Source: an uncultured Microbacterium sp. (lineage in GTDB: Bacteria; Actinomycetota; Actinomycetes; Actinomycetales; Microbacteriaceae). From it: DNA of 64,000 nucleotides. Shown one piece after another: positions 36,865 to 45,364 of the stretch. The stretch spans positions 1 to 64,000 of the forward strand of contig NZ_FLQR01000010.1 of NCBI RefSeq assembly GCF_900078385.1. The letters are read 5' to 3'. The notes under the pieces were generated by a model. That model did not search any database. It saw only the letters and a list, made by a program, of their open reading frames with translations, and was not told where the DNA came from. Positions within the stretch are counted from its first letter, which is position 1. Every line of letters begins with the position of its first letter. Made by a program: the position numbers and the translations under genes.

Positions 36865-37719
36865 TCAGCCCGCGACGGGCAGGCCCACGGCGTAGTCGGC
36901 GACGACGGGCGCGTGGTCGCTCCACCGGGTGTCCCACGAGGGGGCGCGGACCACGGTGTACGCCGTGACGCGCTCGGCGAGGGCCGGGGAAGCCAGGTGG
37001 TAGTCGATGCGCCACCCGGTGTCGTTGTCGAACGCCTTGCCACGGTTCGACCACCACGTGTACGGACCGTCGATCTCGCCGTGGAACGTGCGGCCGATGT
37101 CGACCCAGCCGAGGCCCGGCCCCTCAGACCCGTCGACACCGGTCACGGTCTCGCCCGCGCGTCCCAGGAACCGGTCGAAGTAGGCGCGCTCGCGGGGGAG
37201 GAAGCCGGCCTTCTTGACGTTGCCCTTCCAGTTGCGGATGTCGAGTTCGCGGTGCCCGACGTTCAGGTCGCCGGTGATGAGCGCGAGGCCGGCGCCGAGC
37301 TGCGGCATCCGGGACTCCATGGCGTCGAGGAAGGCGTACTTCGCGAGCTGGCGCTCGGTGTCGGCCTCGCCCGTGAAGACGTAGGCGCTCACGACGGTCA
37401 CGGTCTCGCCGTCGACGTCGATGTCGGCTTCGACCCAGCGTCCCTTCGAGTCGAGGGTGTCGTCGCCGAGCTCGGTCCGCCAGATCTCCAGCGGCTCCCG
37501 GGTCGCGATGGCGACGCCCGCGCGACCCTTCGCCACGGCTTCGTCGTTGACGATGTGCCAGCCCGGGAGGGCGGCCGCGAGGTCGGCGGCCTCGGCGCGC
37601 ACCTCCTGCAGTGTGAGGACGTCGACGGCCGCTGCCTCGAGCCACGGCATCATCCCCTTGCGGGCGGCGGCGCGGATGCCGTTGACGTTGACGGTGGCGA
37701 TGCGGAGCGTGCGGGTCAC
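36865..37719 (-). CDS. xthA: Exodeoxyribonuclease III
   Basis: A 284-residue member of the EEP nuclease family with NVNGIRAA, the metal-binding Glu in LQEVRA, GDLNVGHRELD, WRIDYHLAS and the catalytic SDHAPV at the end. It cuts at abasic sites and trims 3' ends. The GTG at 37719 is 6 bases after TAGGCT (37731-37726), so it is probably leaderless. It converges on ppsA with a 19-bp gap. Confidence 0.93.
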   Translation of the reverse strand: MTRTLRIATVNVNGIRAAARKGMMPWLEAAAVDVLTLQEVRAEAADLAAALPGWHIVNDEAVAKGRAGVAIATREPLEIWRTELGDDTLDSKGRWVEADIDVDGETVTVVSAYVFTGEADTERQLAKYAFLDAMESRMPQLGAGLALITGDLNVGHRELDIRNWKGNVKKAGFLPRERAYFDRFLGRAGETVTGVDGSEGPGLGWVDIGRTFHGEIDGPYTWWSNRGKAFDNDTGWRIDYHLASPALAERVTAYTVVRAPSWDTRWSDHAPVVADYAVGLPVAG

Positions 37720-37750
37720 CGGTCAAGCCTAGCCAGGGCCCCGGACAGCC

Positions 37751-38998
37751 TCACTCCAGCAGGGAGCCGCGACGGCGGGGCGGGGCGGGGGCGGCGGCGA
37801 TCACCTCGGCGAGCTCGTCGCTGGCCTGACCGACCGCCCGATCGGCCCACCAGCGCCGGTACCACGGGGCGGCGGCGTGCGCCTCCTCGGCGGTCCGCAG
37901 CCGCACGCGCGCGGCGAGCAGCAGCGCCTCGTGCTCCTCGCGCAGGCGGTCGGCCTCGGACTTCTCCAGCAGCGGCACGTTCTCGTCCTTCGCCGTGACG
38001 GCGATCCACGCCGCCGAGACGAGCGTCGCGATGCCCATCACGCGGAACCACACCAGGAGTCCCACGAAGATCGCGAAGGTCGCCAGCAGGGGATTGGTCG
38101 GCGTGTACGCGAGGAGGAGCCCGGCCGCGAGCTGCAGGAGCGTGATCGCGATGCTGCCGACGAGCGCCCCGGGCCAGATCGTCCGCCACCGCCGCGACGT
38201 CCCGGTGAGGAACCAGAACAGGGCTGCCAGCGCCGCGGCGTTGATGAGAAGCGAGACGAGGACGGACAGGACCTGGACGGTCCCGTTGTAGAGGTACGAG
38301 TCGGTCCCGAAGCCGAACAGCGACAGGACGGTCCGCAGCGACCACGTGCCGACGAGACTGAGGACCGAGCCCACGACGAGCGCCGACCCGAAGGCGACGG
38401 CGGCGAGGAGGTCCCGTGCTTTCAGCAGCACGTACGACCGGCTGTCGTAGGGGAGGCCGAAGATGTCGCGCACCGCCCGCCGCGCGAAGGTCACGAACCC
38501 GATGGCCGTCCACGCCGCCGCGACGAGCGCGATGGCGCCCGTGACGGCGAGGACGCCGGAGTTGCCGCTCGTGATCTGCTCCACCTGCGCATGGGAGATG
38601 AGCCCGTCGTCGGCGTCGCCGATGAGTCCGGGGATGTAGGAGTTGATCACCTCGATGAGTCCGCGGACCGCCGTCGGGCTGCCGCCGAGCCAGAGCCCCA
38701 CCGCCGCGAAGGCCACGTAGATGGCCGCGAAGAACGCGAACAGCGCCTGATAGCTCACTCCGGCGGACAGCAGGAAGCCGTTGTGCTGCAGGAAATGCCG
38801 CCAGACCCGGACGGGGAACCAGCCCAGCGTGCGCCGCGTGAGCGCCGTGGCGCGGCTGATCGGCGCGTCGAACCGCTGCCGCAGCGCGGTCTGGCGCGCC
38901 TCCCACCGGACGCGCAGGCTCTCCTCTTCGGCGCGCGCGGCCGCGGCGACCCGATGCGGGGCGTGCGGTGCGGGGTCGCCGGAAGCGGGGTCGGACAC
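37751..38998 (-). CDS. YihY/BrkB-family inner membrane protein
   Basis: A protein of about 415 residues. A charged N-terminal stretch is followed by six hydrophobic segments of the YihY fold (with GVSYQALFAFFAAIYVAF in the first and WPGALVGSIAITLLQLA later) and a cytoplasmic helical tail. The biochemical role of the family is not settled. I take the GTG at 38998 in place of the track's 39004, because TAGGGT (39010-39005) is then exactly 6 bases upstream, the leaderless spacing seen at many genes here. Confidence 0.83.
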   Translation of the reverse strand: MSDPASGDPAPHAPHRVAAAARAEEESLRVRWEARQTALRQRFDAPISRATALTRRTLGWFPVRVWRHFLQHNGFLLSAGVSYQALFAFFAAIYVAFAAVGLWLGGSPTAVRGLIEVINSYIPGLIGDADDGLISHAQVEQITSGNSGVLAVTGAIALVAAAWTAIGFVTFARRAVRDIFGLPYDSRSYVLLKARDLLAAVAFGSALVVGSVLSLVGTWSLRTVLSLFGFGTDSYLYNGTVQVLSVLVSLLINAAALAALFWFLTGTSRRWRTIWPGALVGSIAITLLQLAAGLLLAYTPTNPLLATFAIFVGLLVWFRVMGIATLVSAAWIAVTAKDENVPLLEKSEADRLREEHEALLLAARVRLRTAEEAHAAAPWYRRWWADRAVGQASDELAEVIAAAPAPPRRRGSLLE

Positions 38999-39044
38999 GC
39001 TCACACCCTAGCCAGCCGGGGTGCGGGAGGGCATCCGCACGGCC

Positions 39045-39812
39045 TCAGCCGCGCAGGACCGCCTGCTTGACCTCGGCGATCGCCTTGGTCACCTCGATGC
39101 CGCGCGGGCACGCCTCGGTGCAGTTGAAGGTCGTGCGGCAGCGCCACACGCCTTCCTTGTCGTTGAGGATGTCGAGGCGCACGTCGCCGGCGTCATCGCG
39201 CGAGTCGAAGATGAAGCGGTGCGCGTTGACGATCGCGGCGGGGCCGAAGTACTGGCCGTCCGTCCAGAACACGGGGCACGACGAGGTGCACGCGGCGCAC
39301 AGGATGCACTTCGTGGTGTCGTCGAAGATCGCGCGGTCGGCGATCGACTGCACGCGCTCCTTTCCGGGCTCGGGCGTCGAGTTCGCGATGAGGAACGGCT
39401 GCACCTCGCGGTAGGAGGCGAAGAACGGCTCCATGTCGACGATGAGGTCCTTCTCCAGCGGCAGGCCCTTGATCGCCTCGACGTAGATCGGCTGCGAGAT
39501 GTCGAGGTCCTTGATGAGCGTCTTGCACGCGAGCCGGTTGCGCCCGTTGATGCGCATGGCGTCGGAGCCGCAGATGCCGTGCGCACACGAGCGGCGGAAC
39601 GACAGCGAGCCGTCGACCTCCCACTTGATCTTGTGCAGCGCATCCAGGACGCGGTCGGTCGCGTAGAGCTCGACGTCGTAGTCCACCCAGCGCGGCTCGG
39701 CGTCGATCTCCGGATCGAACCTCCGGATGATGAACGTGACGAGGAACGACTGGATGCCGGTGTCGTTGGTCTGCTCGGCGGGCGCGGCCGCGTCGGGGGC
39801 GACGATCGTCAT
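39045..39812 (-). CDS. sdhB: Succinate dehydrogenase iron-sulfur subunit
   Basis: A 255-residue subunit with the [2Fe-2S] set in CAHGICGSDAMRINGRNRLAC and the two further clusters in CILCAACTSSCPVF and CTEACPRGI. It carries electrons from SdhA to the membrane quinone site. The start overlaps the sdhA stop by one base (TGATG). Last gene of sdhCDAB. Confidence 0.95.
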   Translation of the reverse strand: MTIVAPDAAAPAEQTNDTGIQSFLVTFIIRRFDPEIDAEPRWVDYDVELYATDRVLDALHKIKWEVDGSLSFRRSCAHGICGSDAMRINGRNRLACKTLIKDLDISQPIYVEAIKGLPLEKDLIVDMEPFFASYREVQPFLIANSTPEPGKERVQSIADRAIFDDTTKCILCAACTSSCPVFWTDGQYFGPAAIVNAHRFIFDSRDDAGDVRLDILNDKEGVWRCRTTFNCTEACPRGIEVTKAIAEVKQAVLRG

Positions 39813-41617
39813 CAGTACTTCCTCTCCATCGGCTGGTAGCGCGTGATCACGACGGGCTTCCAGTCCAGGCGGATGTGGTCCTCCGGGTGCGAGGATCCCG
39901 CATCCCCGGAGAGGTACGCCATCGTGTGCTGCATGTAGTTCTCGTCGTCGCGCTTGGGGTAGTCGTCGCGCATGTGGCCGCCGCGACTCTCCTTGCGGTT
40001 GCGGGCGGTTACGACGACGACCTCGGCGATGTCGAGCAGGAAGCCGAGCTCGACCGCCTCGAGCAGGTCGGTGTTGAACCGCTTGCCCTTGTCGTCGACG
40101 TGGACGTTGCGGTAGCGCTCGCGGAGGTCCGCGATGACGTCCATGACCTCGGACAGGGACTCGTCGGTGCGGAACACCTGCGCCTTGCGGTCCATCTCGT
40201 CCTGCAGCGTCTTGCGGAGCACCGCGATGCGCTCGGTCCCGGCGTTGTTGCGCAGGCCCTCGAGCAGCTCCCGCACCTCACGGGCCGGGTCCTCGGGCAT
40301 CGGGACGAACTCCGCCGTCTGGACGTACTCGACCGCGTTGCGGCCGGCGCGCTTCCCGAACACGTTGATGTCGAGGAGCGAGTTGGTGCCCAGGCGGTTC
40401 GAGCCGTGCACCGAGACGCACGCGCACTCGCCCGCGGCGTAGAGACCGGGGACGACGGTGGTGTTGTCGCTCAGCACCTGCGCGTCGACATTGGTGGGGA
40501 TGCCGCCCATCGCGTAGTGCGCGGTCGGCATGACCGGGACGGGCTCGACGACCGGGTCGACGCCGAGGTAGGTGCGGGCGAACTCCGTGATGTCGGGGAG
40601 CTTGGTCTCCAGGACCTCGGCGCCCAGGTGCGTGCAGTCCAGCAGCACGTAGTCGCGGTGCGGTCCCGCGCCGCGGCCCTCGGCGACCTCCTGCACCATG
40701 CAGCGCGAGACGATGTCACGCGGGGCGAGGTCCTTGATGGTCGGGGCGTAGCGCTCCATGAAGCGCTCGCCGGAGGCGTTGCGGAGGATCGCGCCCTCAC
40801 CGCGCGCGCCCTCGGTGAGCAGGATGCCGAGACCGGCGAGGCCGGTCGGGTGGAACTGGAAGAACTCCATGTCCTCCAGGGGCAGGCCCTTCCGCCACAC
40901 GACCCCGACGCCGTCGCCCGTGAGGGTGTGGGCGTTGGAGGTCGTCTTGAAGATCTTGCCGAACCCGCCGGTGGCGAAGATGACGGCCTTCGAGTGGAAG
41001 ACGTGCAGGTCGCCGGTGGACAGTTCGTAGGCGACGACGCCCGCGACCTGGGTCTTCCCGGCCTCGTCCTTCACCGTGATGAGGTCGAGCACGTAGAACT
41101 CGTTGAAGAAGTTGATGCCGAGCTTGACGCAGTTCTGGAACAGCGTCTGCAGGATCATGTGGCCGGTGCGGTCCGCCGCGTAGCACGCGCGGCGCACGGG
41201 GGTCTTGCCGTGGTCGGCCGTGTGCCCGCCGAAGCGGCGCTGGTCGATCTTGCCCTCGGGGGTGCGGTTGAACGGCAGCCCCATGTTCTCGAGGTCGATG
41301 ACGGCGTCGATGGCCTCCTTGGCGAGGATCTCCGCGGCATCCTGGTCGACGAGGTAGTCGCCGCCCTTGACGGTGTCGAAGGTGTGCCACTCCCAGGAGT
41401 CCTCTTCGACGTTCGCGAGGGCCGCCGCCATGCCGCCCTGCGCGGCACCGGTGTGCGAGCGCGTCGGGTACAGCTTGGAGATCACGGCGGTCTTCGCTCC
41501 GGGGCCCGCTTCGATCGCGGCACGCATGCCGGCGCCGCCGGCACCGACGATGACGATGTCGAACTCGTGGTAGTGGACGCCGTCCTTGACGACGGTGGCT
41601 GCGGTCTGGGTGCTCAC
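39812..41617 (-). CDS. sdhA: Succinate dehydrogenase flavoprotein subunit
   Basis: A 601-residue subunit with FAD-binding [11 protein letters not shown], the covalent-FAD region [10 protein letters not shown], and the active-site HxxxxG/E set in [10 protein letters not shown] and GEGAILRN. It oxidises succinate to fumarate. The GTG at 41617 has GAAGG about 10 bases upstream. The 109-bp gap behind sdhD is taken up by a 15-bp tandem repeat, unusual inside an sdh operon. Confidence 0.95.
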   Translation of the reverse strand: MSTQTAATVVKDGVHYHEFDIVIVGAGGAGMRAAIEAGPGAKTAVISKLYPTRSHTGAAQGGMAAALANVEEDSWEWHTFDTVKGGDYLVDQDAAEILAKEAIDAVIDLENMGLPFNRTPEGKIDQRRFGGHTADHGKTPVRRACYAADRTGHMILQTLFQNCVKLGINFFNEFYVLDLITVKDEAGKTQVAGVVAYELSTGDLHVFHSKAVIFATGGFGKIFKTTSNAHTLTGDGVGVVWRKGLPLEDMEFFQFHPTGLAGLGILLTEGARGEGAILRNASGERFMERYAPTIKDLAPRDIVSRCMVQEVAEGRGAGPHRDYVLLDCTHLGAEVLETKLPDITEFARTYLGVDPVVEPVPVMPTAHYAMGGIPTNVDAQVLSDNTTVVPGLYAAGECACVSVHGSNRLGTNSLLDINVFGKRAGRNAVEYVQTAEFVPMPEDPAREVRELLEGLRNNAGTERIAVLRKTLQDEMDRKAQVFRTDESLSEVMDVIADLRERYRNVHVDDKGKRFNTDLLEAVELGFLLDIAEVVVVTARNRKESRGGHMRDDYPKRDDENYMQHTMAYLSGDAGSSHPEDHIRLDWKPVVITRYQPMERKY

Positions 41618-41665
41618 GTGTGGGATGCCTTCGTCTTCTGCTTCGTCGTCGTCACTGTCGCGGCC

Positions 41666-41725
41666 GTCACTGCTCTGGAGATCACTGCTCTGGAGATCAC
41701 TGCTCTGGAGGTCACTGTTCTGGAG
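41666..41725 (-). repeat. 15-bp tandem repeat between sdhD and sdhA
   Basis: Four full units of (A/G)TCACTG(C/T)TCTGGAG on the plus strand (41666, 41681, 41696, 41711) are followed by a partial unit running into the sdhD stop codon. On the mRNA the unit reads CTCCAGAGCAGTGAT. The copies are nearly identical, which points to recent expansion. Confidence 0.9.
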
Positions 41726-41726
41726 A

Positions 41727-42179
41727 TCACTGCGCGGCGCACATCTCGATCAGCCAGTCCGTCGTGCTGTTCTCGATGCCCAGGCACGGGTCGAACGTGA
41801 ACACCACGAGGGTGCCCAGGAGGATCAGGAACCCGGAGGCCAGCCAGAGCGCCCAGACCAGGACCGTGCGGATGCGCTCGCCGTGCACGTAGTCGTTGAC
41901 GATCGTGCGCATGCCGTTGGCGCCGTGGATGAGGGCGAGCCACAGCATCAGCACGTCCCACCACTGCCAGAACGGCGTCGCGAACTTGCCGGCGACGAAC
42001 GCGAAGTCGATGCCGTGGATGCCTTCGCCGACCATCAGGTTGACGAAGAGGTGGCCGAAGATCAGGACGATCAGCAGCACGCCGGAGGCGCGCATGTAGA
42101 TCCAGCCCCACTTCTCCAGGTTCGGGCCGCTCTTGCGCGGCTTCGGCGTGCGGGGCGCGGCCAGGGTGTCGGCGGTCAT
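41727..42179 (-). CDS. sdhD: Succinate dehydrogenase membrane anchor subunit
   Basis: A 150-residue protein with three membrane helices. [12 protein letters not shown] and [16 protein letters not shown] hold the His residues expected near heme and quinone. A GGAGGGG site precedes the ATG at 42179; the longer track ORF is a shadow over sdhC. The stop codon lies within the last, partial copy of the tandem repeat. Confidence 0.9.
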   Translation of the reverse strand: MTADTLAAPRTPKPRKSGPNLEKWGWIYMRASGVLLIVLIFGHLFVNLMVGEGIHGIDFAFVAGKFATPFWQWWDVLMLWLALIHGANGMRTIVNDYVHGERIRTVLVWALWLASGFLILLGTLVVFTFDPCLGIENSTTDWLIEMCAAQ

Positions 42180-42613
42180 CAGTGTCCCCCTCCGAGCTGC
42201 GAGAAGACGATCGGGATGTGTCGCGCGGCGAAGCCGAGCGTCGTCACCGCCCACAGGCCCAGGACGCCCCACCACAGCTGGCGCTGGTGGCGCGTGGCCC
42301 ACGGCCACAGGTCGACGGCGATGATGCGGAGGCCGTTGAACGCGTGGTAGACGATCGCCGCCACGAGCGCGACCTCGCCGAGCCCCATGATCGGGTTCTT
42401 ATAGGTCCCGATGACGGCGTCGTAGGCCTCGGGCGACAAGCGGATCAGTGCCGTGTCGAGGACGTGGACGAGCAGGAAGAAGAAGATGGCGACGCCGGTG
42501 ACGCGGTGCAGCACCCACGACCACATTCCCTCTCGACCGCGGTACAGCGTGCCGCGCGGGGTCCGGGATGTGGTCTGGCTTACCGACGGTGTGACGCGTG
42601 CTGGTGCAGACAC
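42179..42613 (-). CDS. sdhC: Succinate dehydrogenase cytochrome b556 subunit
   Basis: A 144-residue subunit with three membrane helices. WVLHRVTGVAIFFFLLVHVLDT is the SdhC signature, with heme-ligand His in VHV and a second in VYHAFNGLRII. The GTG at 42613 is chosen because GGGAGGA lies just upstream. It overlaps sdhD by one base. First gene of the operon; a TAGGAT -10 lies at 42720-42715. Confidence 0.9.
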   Translation of the reverse strand: MSAPARVTPSVSQTTSRTPRGTLYRGREGMWSWVLHRVTGVAIFFFLLVHVLDTALIRLSPEAYDAVIGTYKNPIMGLGEVALVAAIVYHAFNGLRIIAVDLWPWATRHQRQLWWGVLGLWAVTTLGFAARHIPIVFSQLGGGH

Positions 42614-42714
42614 GGTCGTCCTCCCTTGGTGTGAACGGGCGCCTCTGCCGGACGGGGTGACCGTCCTCCCCGGGGGGAGTTCGGGCCTCATCGCCGCACA
42701 CGGGCGCTCCGTTC

Positions 42715-42720
42715 ATCCTA
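42715..42720 (-). promoter_or_regulatory. Candidate sdhCDAB -10 box
   Basis: TAGGAT on the minus strand would start the sdh transcript about 95 bases ahead of the sdhC GTG. A second candidate, TTAGGT at 42760-42755, touches the palindrome at 42762. I cannot choose between them from sequence alone. Confidence 0.45.
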
Positions 42721-42761
42721 TTCCCGTCCCCGCGGGGGAGGCGACGAAGGCCCACCTAAGT

Positions 42762-42779
42762 TCTCTCGACATCGAGAGA
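42762..42779. promoter_or_regulatory. TCTCTCGA-CA-TCGAGAGA palindrome between sdhC and manC
   Basis: Two perfect 8-bp arms with a 2-bp centre form an 18-bp operator-like palindrome in the divergent sdhC-manC region. It is well placed to control either gene. I do not recognise the regulator that would bind it. Confidence 0.65.
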
Positions 42780-42822
42780 TCTCCACAGGTCGGCCACGGG
42801 GCCGCCCGATAGGGTCGGGGGC

Positions 42823-43938
42823 ATGGTGGACAAGATCGAAGACTTCTACGCGGTCATCCCGGCCGGCGGCGTCGGCAGCCGGCTGTGGCCCCTGTCGCGC
42901 GCGGACGCTCCCAAGTTCCTCCATGACCTGACCGGCTCCGGCCGCTCGCTCCTGCGGGACACGTGGGATCGCCTCGAACCGCTCGCCGGCGCCGACCGGA
43001 TCGCCGTCGTCACGGGCCGCGCGCACCGCGCCGCCGTCGAGGACCAGCTGCCCGGCATCCCCGACATGAATGTGTTCCTCGAGTCCGAGCCGCGCGACTC
43101 CGCGGCCGCCATCGGCCTGGCCGCGGCGATCCTGCACCGGCGCGAGCCCGACGTCATCATCGGCTCGTTCGCGGCCGACCACGTCATCCGGGTGCTGCCT
43201 GTCTTCCACTGGGCCGTCCAGCAAGCCGTCGCGGTCGCCCGCGAAGGCTACATCTGCACGATCGGCATCACCCCGACGGAGCCCTCGGTCGGATTCGGAT
43301 ACATCAAGAAGGCCGGGATGCTCGCGGTCGACGGTGCGCCGGAGGCGGCGCTGGTCGAGCGCTTCGTCGAGAAGCCCGACCTCGACACGGCCAAGGAGTA
43401 TGTCGCCTCGCGCGACTTCCTGTGGAACGCCGGGATGTTCATCTCCCGCGCGGACGTGCTCCTTGCCGAGATCGAGGCGAACAACCCCGCCCTGCACGCG
43501 GGACTGATGGAGCTCGCCGAGGCGTGGGACGACCGCGAGCGTCGCGGGCCGGTCGTGGACCGCGTGTGGCCGAACCTCGAGAAGATCGCCATCGACTACG
43601 CCGTCGCCGAGCCCGCCGCGCTGAAGGGCCGCCTGGCCGTCGTGCCCGGGCACTTCGACTGGGACGACGTCGGCGACTTCGCGAGCCTCGCCAAGCTGAA
43701 CTCCGGCGGCCGCAAGAACGACCTCGCCATCCTTGGCGAGAACGCCCGCATCCTCTCCGATGCCGCGAGCGGCATCGTCATCAGCCACACGCAGCGGGTC
43801 ATCAGCCTGATCGGCGTGAAGGACATCGTCGTCGTCGACACGCCCGACGCGCTCCTGGTGACGACGAGCGAGCACGCGCAGCGGGTCAAGGGCGTCGTGG
43901 ATGCGCTGAAGCTCACCGGTCGCGGCGACGTCCTCTGA
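42823..43938 (+). CDS. manC: Mannose-1-phosphate guanylyltransferase
   Basis: A 371-residue nucleotidyltransferase with PAGGVGSRLWPLSR as the pyrophosphorylase motif and FVEKPD as the sugar-binding motif. It makes GDP-mannose for glycolipids and surface glycans. Its length is that of the short single-domain type without the isomerase domain. TAGGGT (42810-42815) is 7 bases before the ATG, so the message is probably leaderless. Confidence 0.9.
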   Translation: MVDKIEDFYAVIPAGGVGSRLWPLSRADAPKFLHDLTGSGRSLLRDTWDRLEPLAGADRIAVVTGRAHRAAVEDQLPGIPDMNVFLESEPRDSAAAIGLAAAILHRREPDVIIGSFAADHVIRVLPVFHWAVQQAVAVAREGYICTIGITPTEPSVGFGYIKKAGMLAVDGAPEAALVERFVEKPDLDTAKEYVASRDFLWNAGMFISRADVLLAEIEANNPALHAGLMELAEAWDDRERRGPVVDRVWPNLEKIAIDYAVAEPAALKGRLAVVPGHFDWDDVGDFASLAKLNSGGRKNDLAILGENARILSDAASGIVISHTQRVISLIGVKDIVVVDTPDALLVTTSEHAQRVKGVVDALKLTGRGDVL

Positions 43939-44095
43939 GCCCTCGCGGAGTGCGCAGGATGCCACCTGCGTGACGGGTTCATTGCGTCTTTGTAACCATT
44001 CCCTCTCACACGGTCGCGCAGGGTGCAAACGAGGCGTCACACTAGGTAGCTTTCATCTGATCCCGCGAAGTCCGCGGTCATCAATGGAGGCTGCA

Positions 44096-45247
44096 TTGAC
44101 CATCTCGACCACCCAGAAGCTCGCCGGCATCGCGGGCACGGCGCTGCTGATCGCCGCCCTCGCCGGCTGCGGCACCGCTCCCGAGGCGAACCCGACCAGC
44201 GCACCCAGCGGCGAGGCCCCCACCGTCGTCGACGGCTTCCTGCCCTGCCTGATCTCCGACGCCGGCGGCTGGAACGACAAGTCGTTCAACGAGTCCGCCA
44301 AGAACGGCATGGACCAGGCCGCCGAGGAGCTCGGCGTCGAGCCGCTCGAGTTCGAGTCGGCCAACGACAACGACTACGCGCCCAACATGGAGACCGCTGT
44401 CTCCGAGGGCTGCACGTTCATCATCGCCGTCGGCTTCAAGCTGGCCGCCGCGACCGTCGCCGCAGCGACCGCCAACCCCGACCTGCAGTTCGCGATCATC
44501 GACGACTACGCCGACGGCACGCAGGTCGACGACGCCGGTGACCCGATCTACGACGGCGCCCCCGATGCTCCGAACATCAAGCCGCTCGTCTTCAACACGG
44601 CCGAGGCCGCGTACCTCGGCGGCTACGCCGCTGCGGCGTGGTCGGCGGAGTCCGGTGTGAACAAGGTCGGCACCTTCGGCGGCATGCAGATCCCGTCGGT
44701 CGCCGTGTTCATGGACGGCTACCAGCTCGGTGTCGAGAAGTACAACGAGGACAAGGGCGCCTCCGTCCAGCTGTTCGGCTGGGACATGGCGACGCAGAAG
44801 GGCTCGTTCACCGGCGCCTTCGACGCGAACGACACCGCCAAGCAGACGGCCCAGGGTGTGCTCGACCAGGGTGTCGACGTGCTCCTGCCCGTCGGCGGCC
44901 CGGTCTACCAGAGCGCTGCCGCGGCCATCGCCGACAGCGGTGAGGAGACCCTCATGCTCGGTGTCGACAGCGACCTCGCCGTCGCCGACACGAGCGTCAC
45001 CGACATCACGCTGGTGTCGATCATGAAGGCGATCGACGTGGCCGTCCACGACGCGACCATCGCCGCCGCCGCGGGCGACTTCGACCCGGCTCCGTACGTC
45101 GGCACGCTGGACAACGAGGGTGTCAAGCTCTCGAGCTTCCACGACTTCGAGTCGCAGCTGCCCGATGGCCTGCTCGACGAGATCGCCGCCCTCCAGGAGT
45201 CGATCATCGCCGGCGACATCACGGTGGAGTCGCCGAACTCCCCGTGA
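44096..45247 (+). CDS. BMP-family nucleoside-binding lipoprotein
   Basis: A 383-residue lipoprotein. A short signal peptide ends in the lipobox LIAALAGCG, so it is anchored outside the membrane. The PnrA/BMP fold follows (ISDAGGWNDKSFNESA, then VGTFGGMQIPSV and VLLPVGGPVYQSA). The TTG at 44096 is preferred because GGAGG lies 5 bases before it; the in-frame ATG at 44084 overlaps that ribosome site. It captures nucleosides for the ABC importer encoded next. Confidence 0.88.
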   Translation: MTISTTQKLAGIAGTALLIAALAGCGTAPEANPTSAPSGEAPTVVDGFLPCLISDAGGWNDKSFNESAKNGMDQAAEELGVEPLEFESANDNDYAPNMETAVSEGCTFIIAVGFKLAAATVAAATANPDLQFAIIDDYADGTQVDDAGDPIYDGAPDAPNIKPLVFNTAEAAYLGGYAAAAWSAESGVNKVGTFGGMQIPSVAVFMDGYQLGVEKYNEDKGASVQLFGWDMATQKGSFTGAFDANDTAKQTAQGVLDQGVDVLLPVGGPVYQSAAAAIADSGEETLMLGVDSDLAVADTSVTDITLVSIMKAIDVAVHDATIAAAAGDFDPAPYVGTLDNEGVKLSSFHDFESQLPDGLLDEIAALQESIIAGDITVESPNSP

Positions 45248-45261
45248 TCTGAACGGAACAC

Positions 45262-45300
45262 CACTCGGGGCGGGCCAGCGCAAGCGGCTCGCCCCGAGTG
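45262..45300 (+). terminator. Hairpin after BMP gene (partial terminator or mRNA-stabilising stem)
   Basis: CACTCGGGGCGGGCC and GGCTCGCCCCGAGTG pair with one mismatch around a 9-base loop, 14 bp after the BMP stop. There is no T run. Such stems after binding-protein genes usually let the binding protein be made in excess over the ATPase and permeases. Confidence 0.7.
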
Positions 45301-45364
45301 TCGTCCGGACGACACATCGATGGTGCCCTCCCGCCGGGGAGCAGGTGCCGGATAAGGTGCTGAT

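Noticed and set aside
34236-37139. 967-codon minus-strand ORF opposite ppsA
   Set aside because: It is a high-GC antisense shadow: Arg/Asp/Val/His-rich, without recognisable domains, covering well-supported ppsR, ppsA and xthA.
41614-42111. ORF reading the 15-bp repeat as VISRA-type peptides
   Set aside because: It overlaps sdhD out of frame and lacks a ribosome site; the repeat is intergenic.
43953-43970. CGCAGG-N6-CCTGCG hairpin after manC as a terminator
   Set aside because: The stem is only 6 bp with no T run; it is too weak to list as a terminator.
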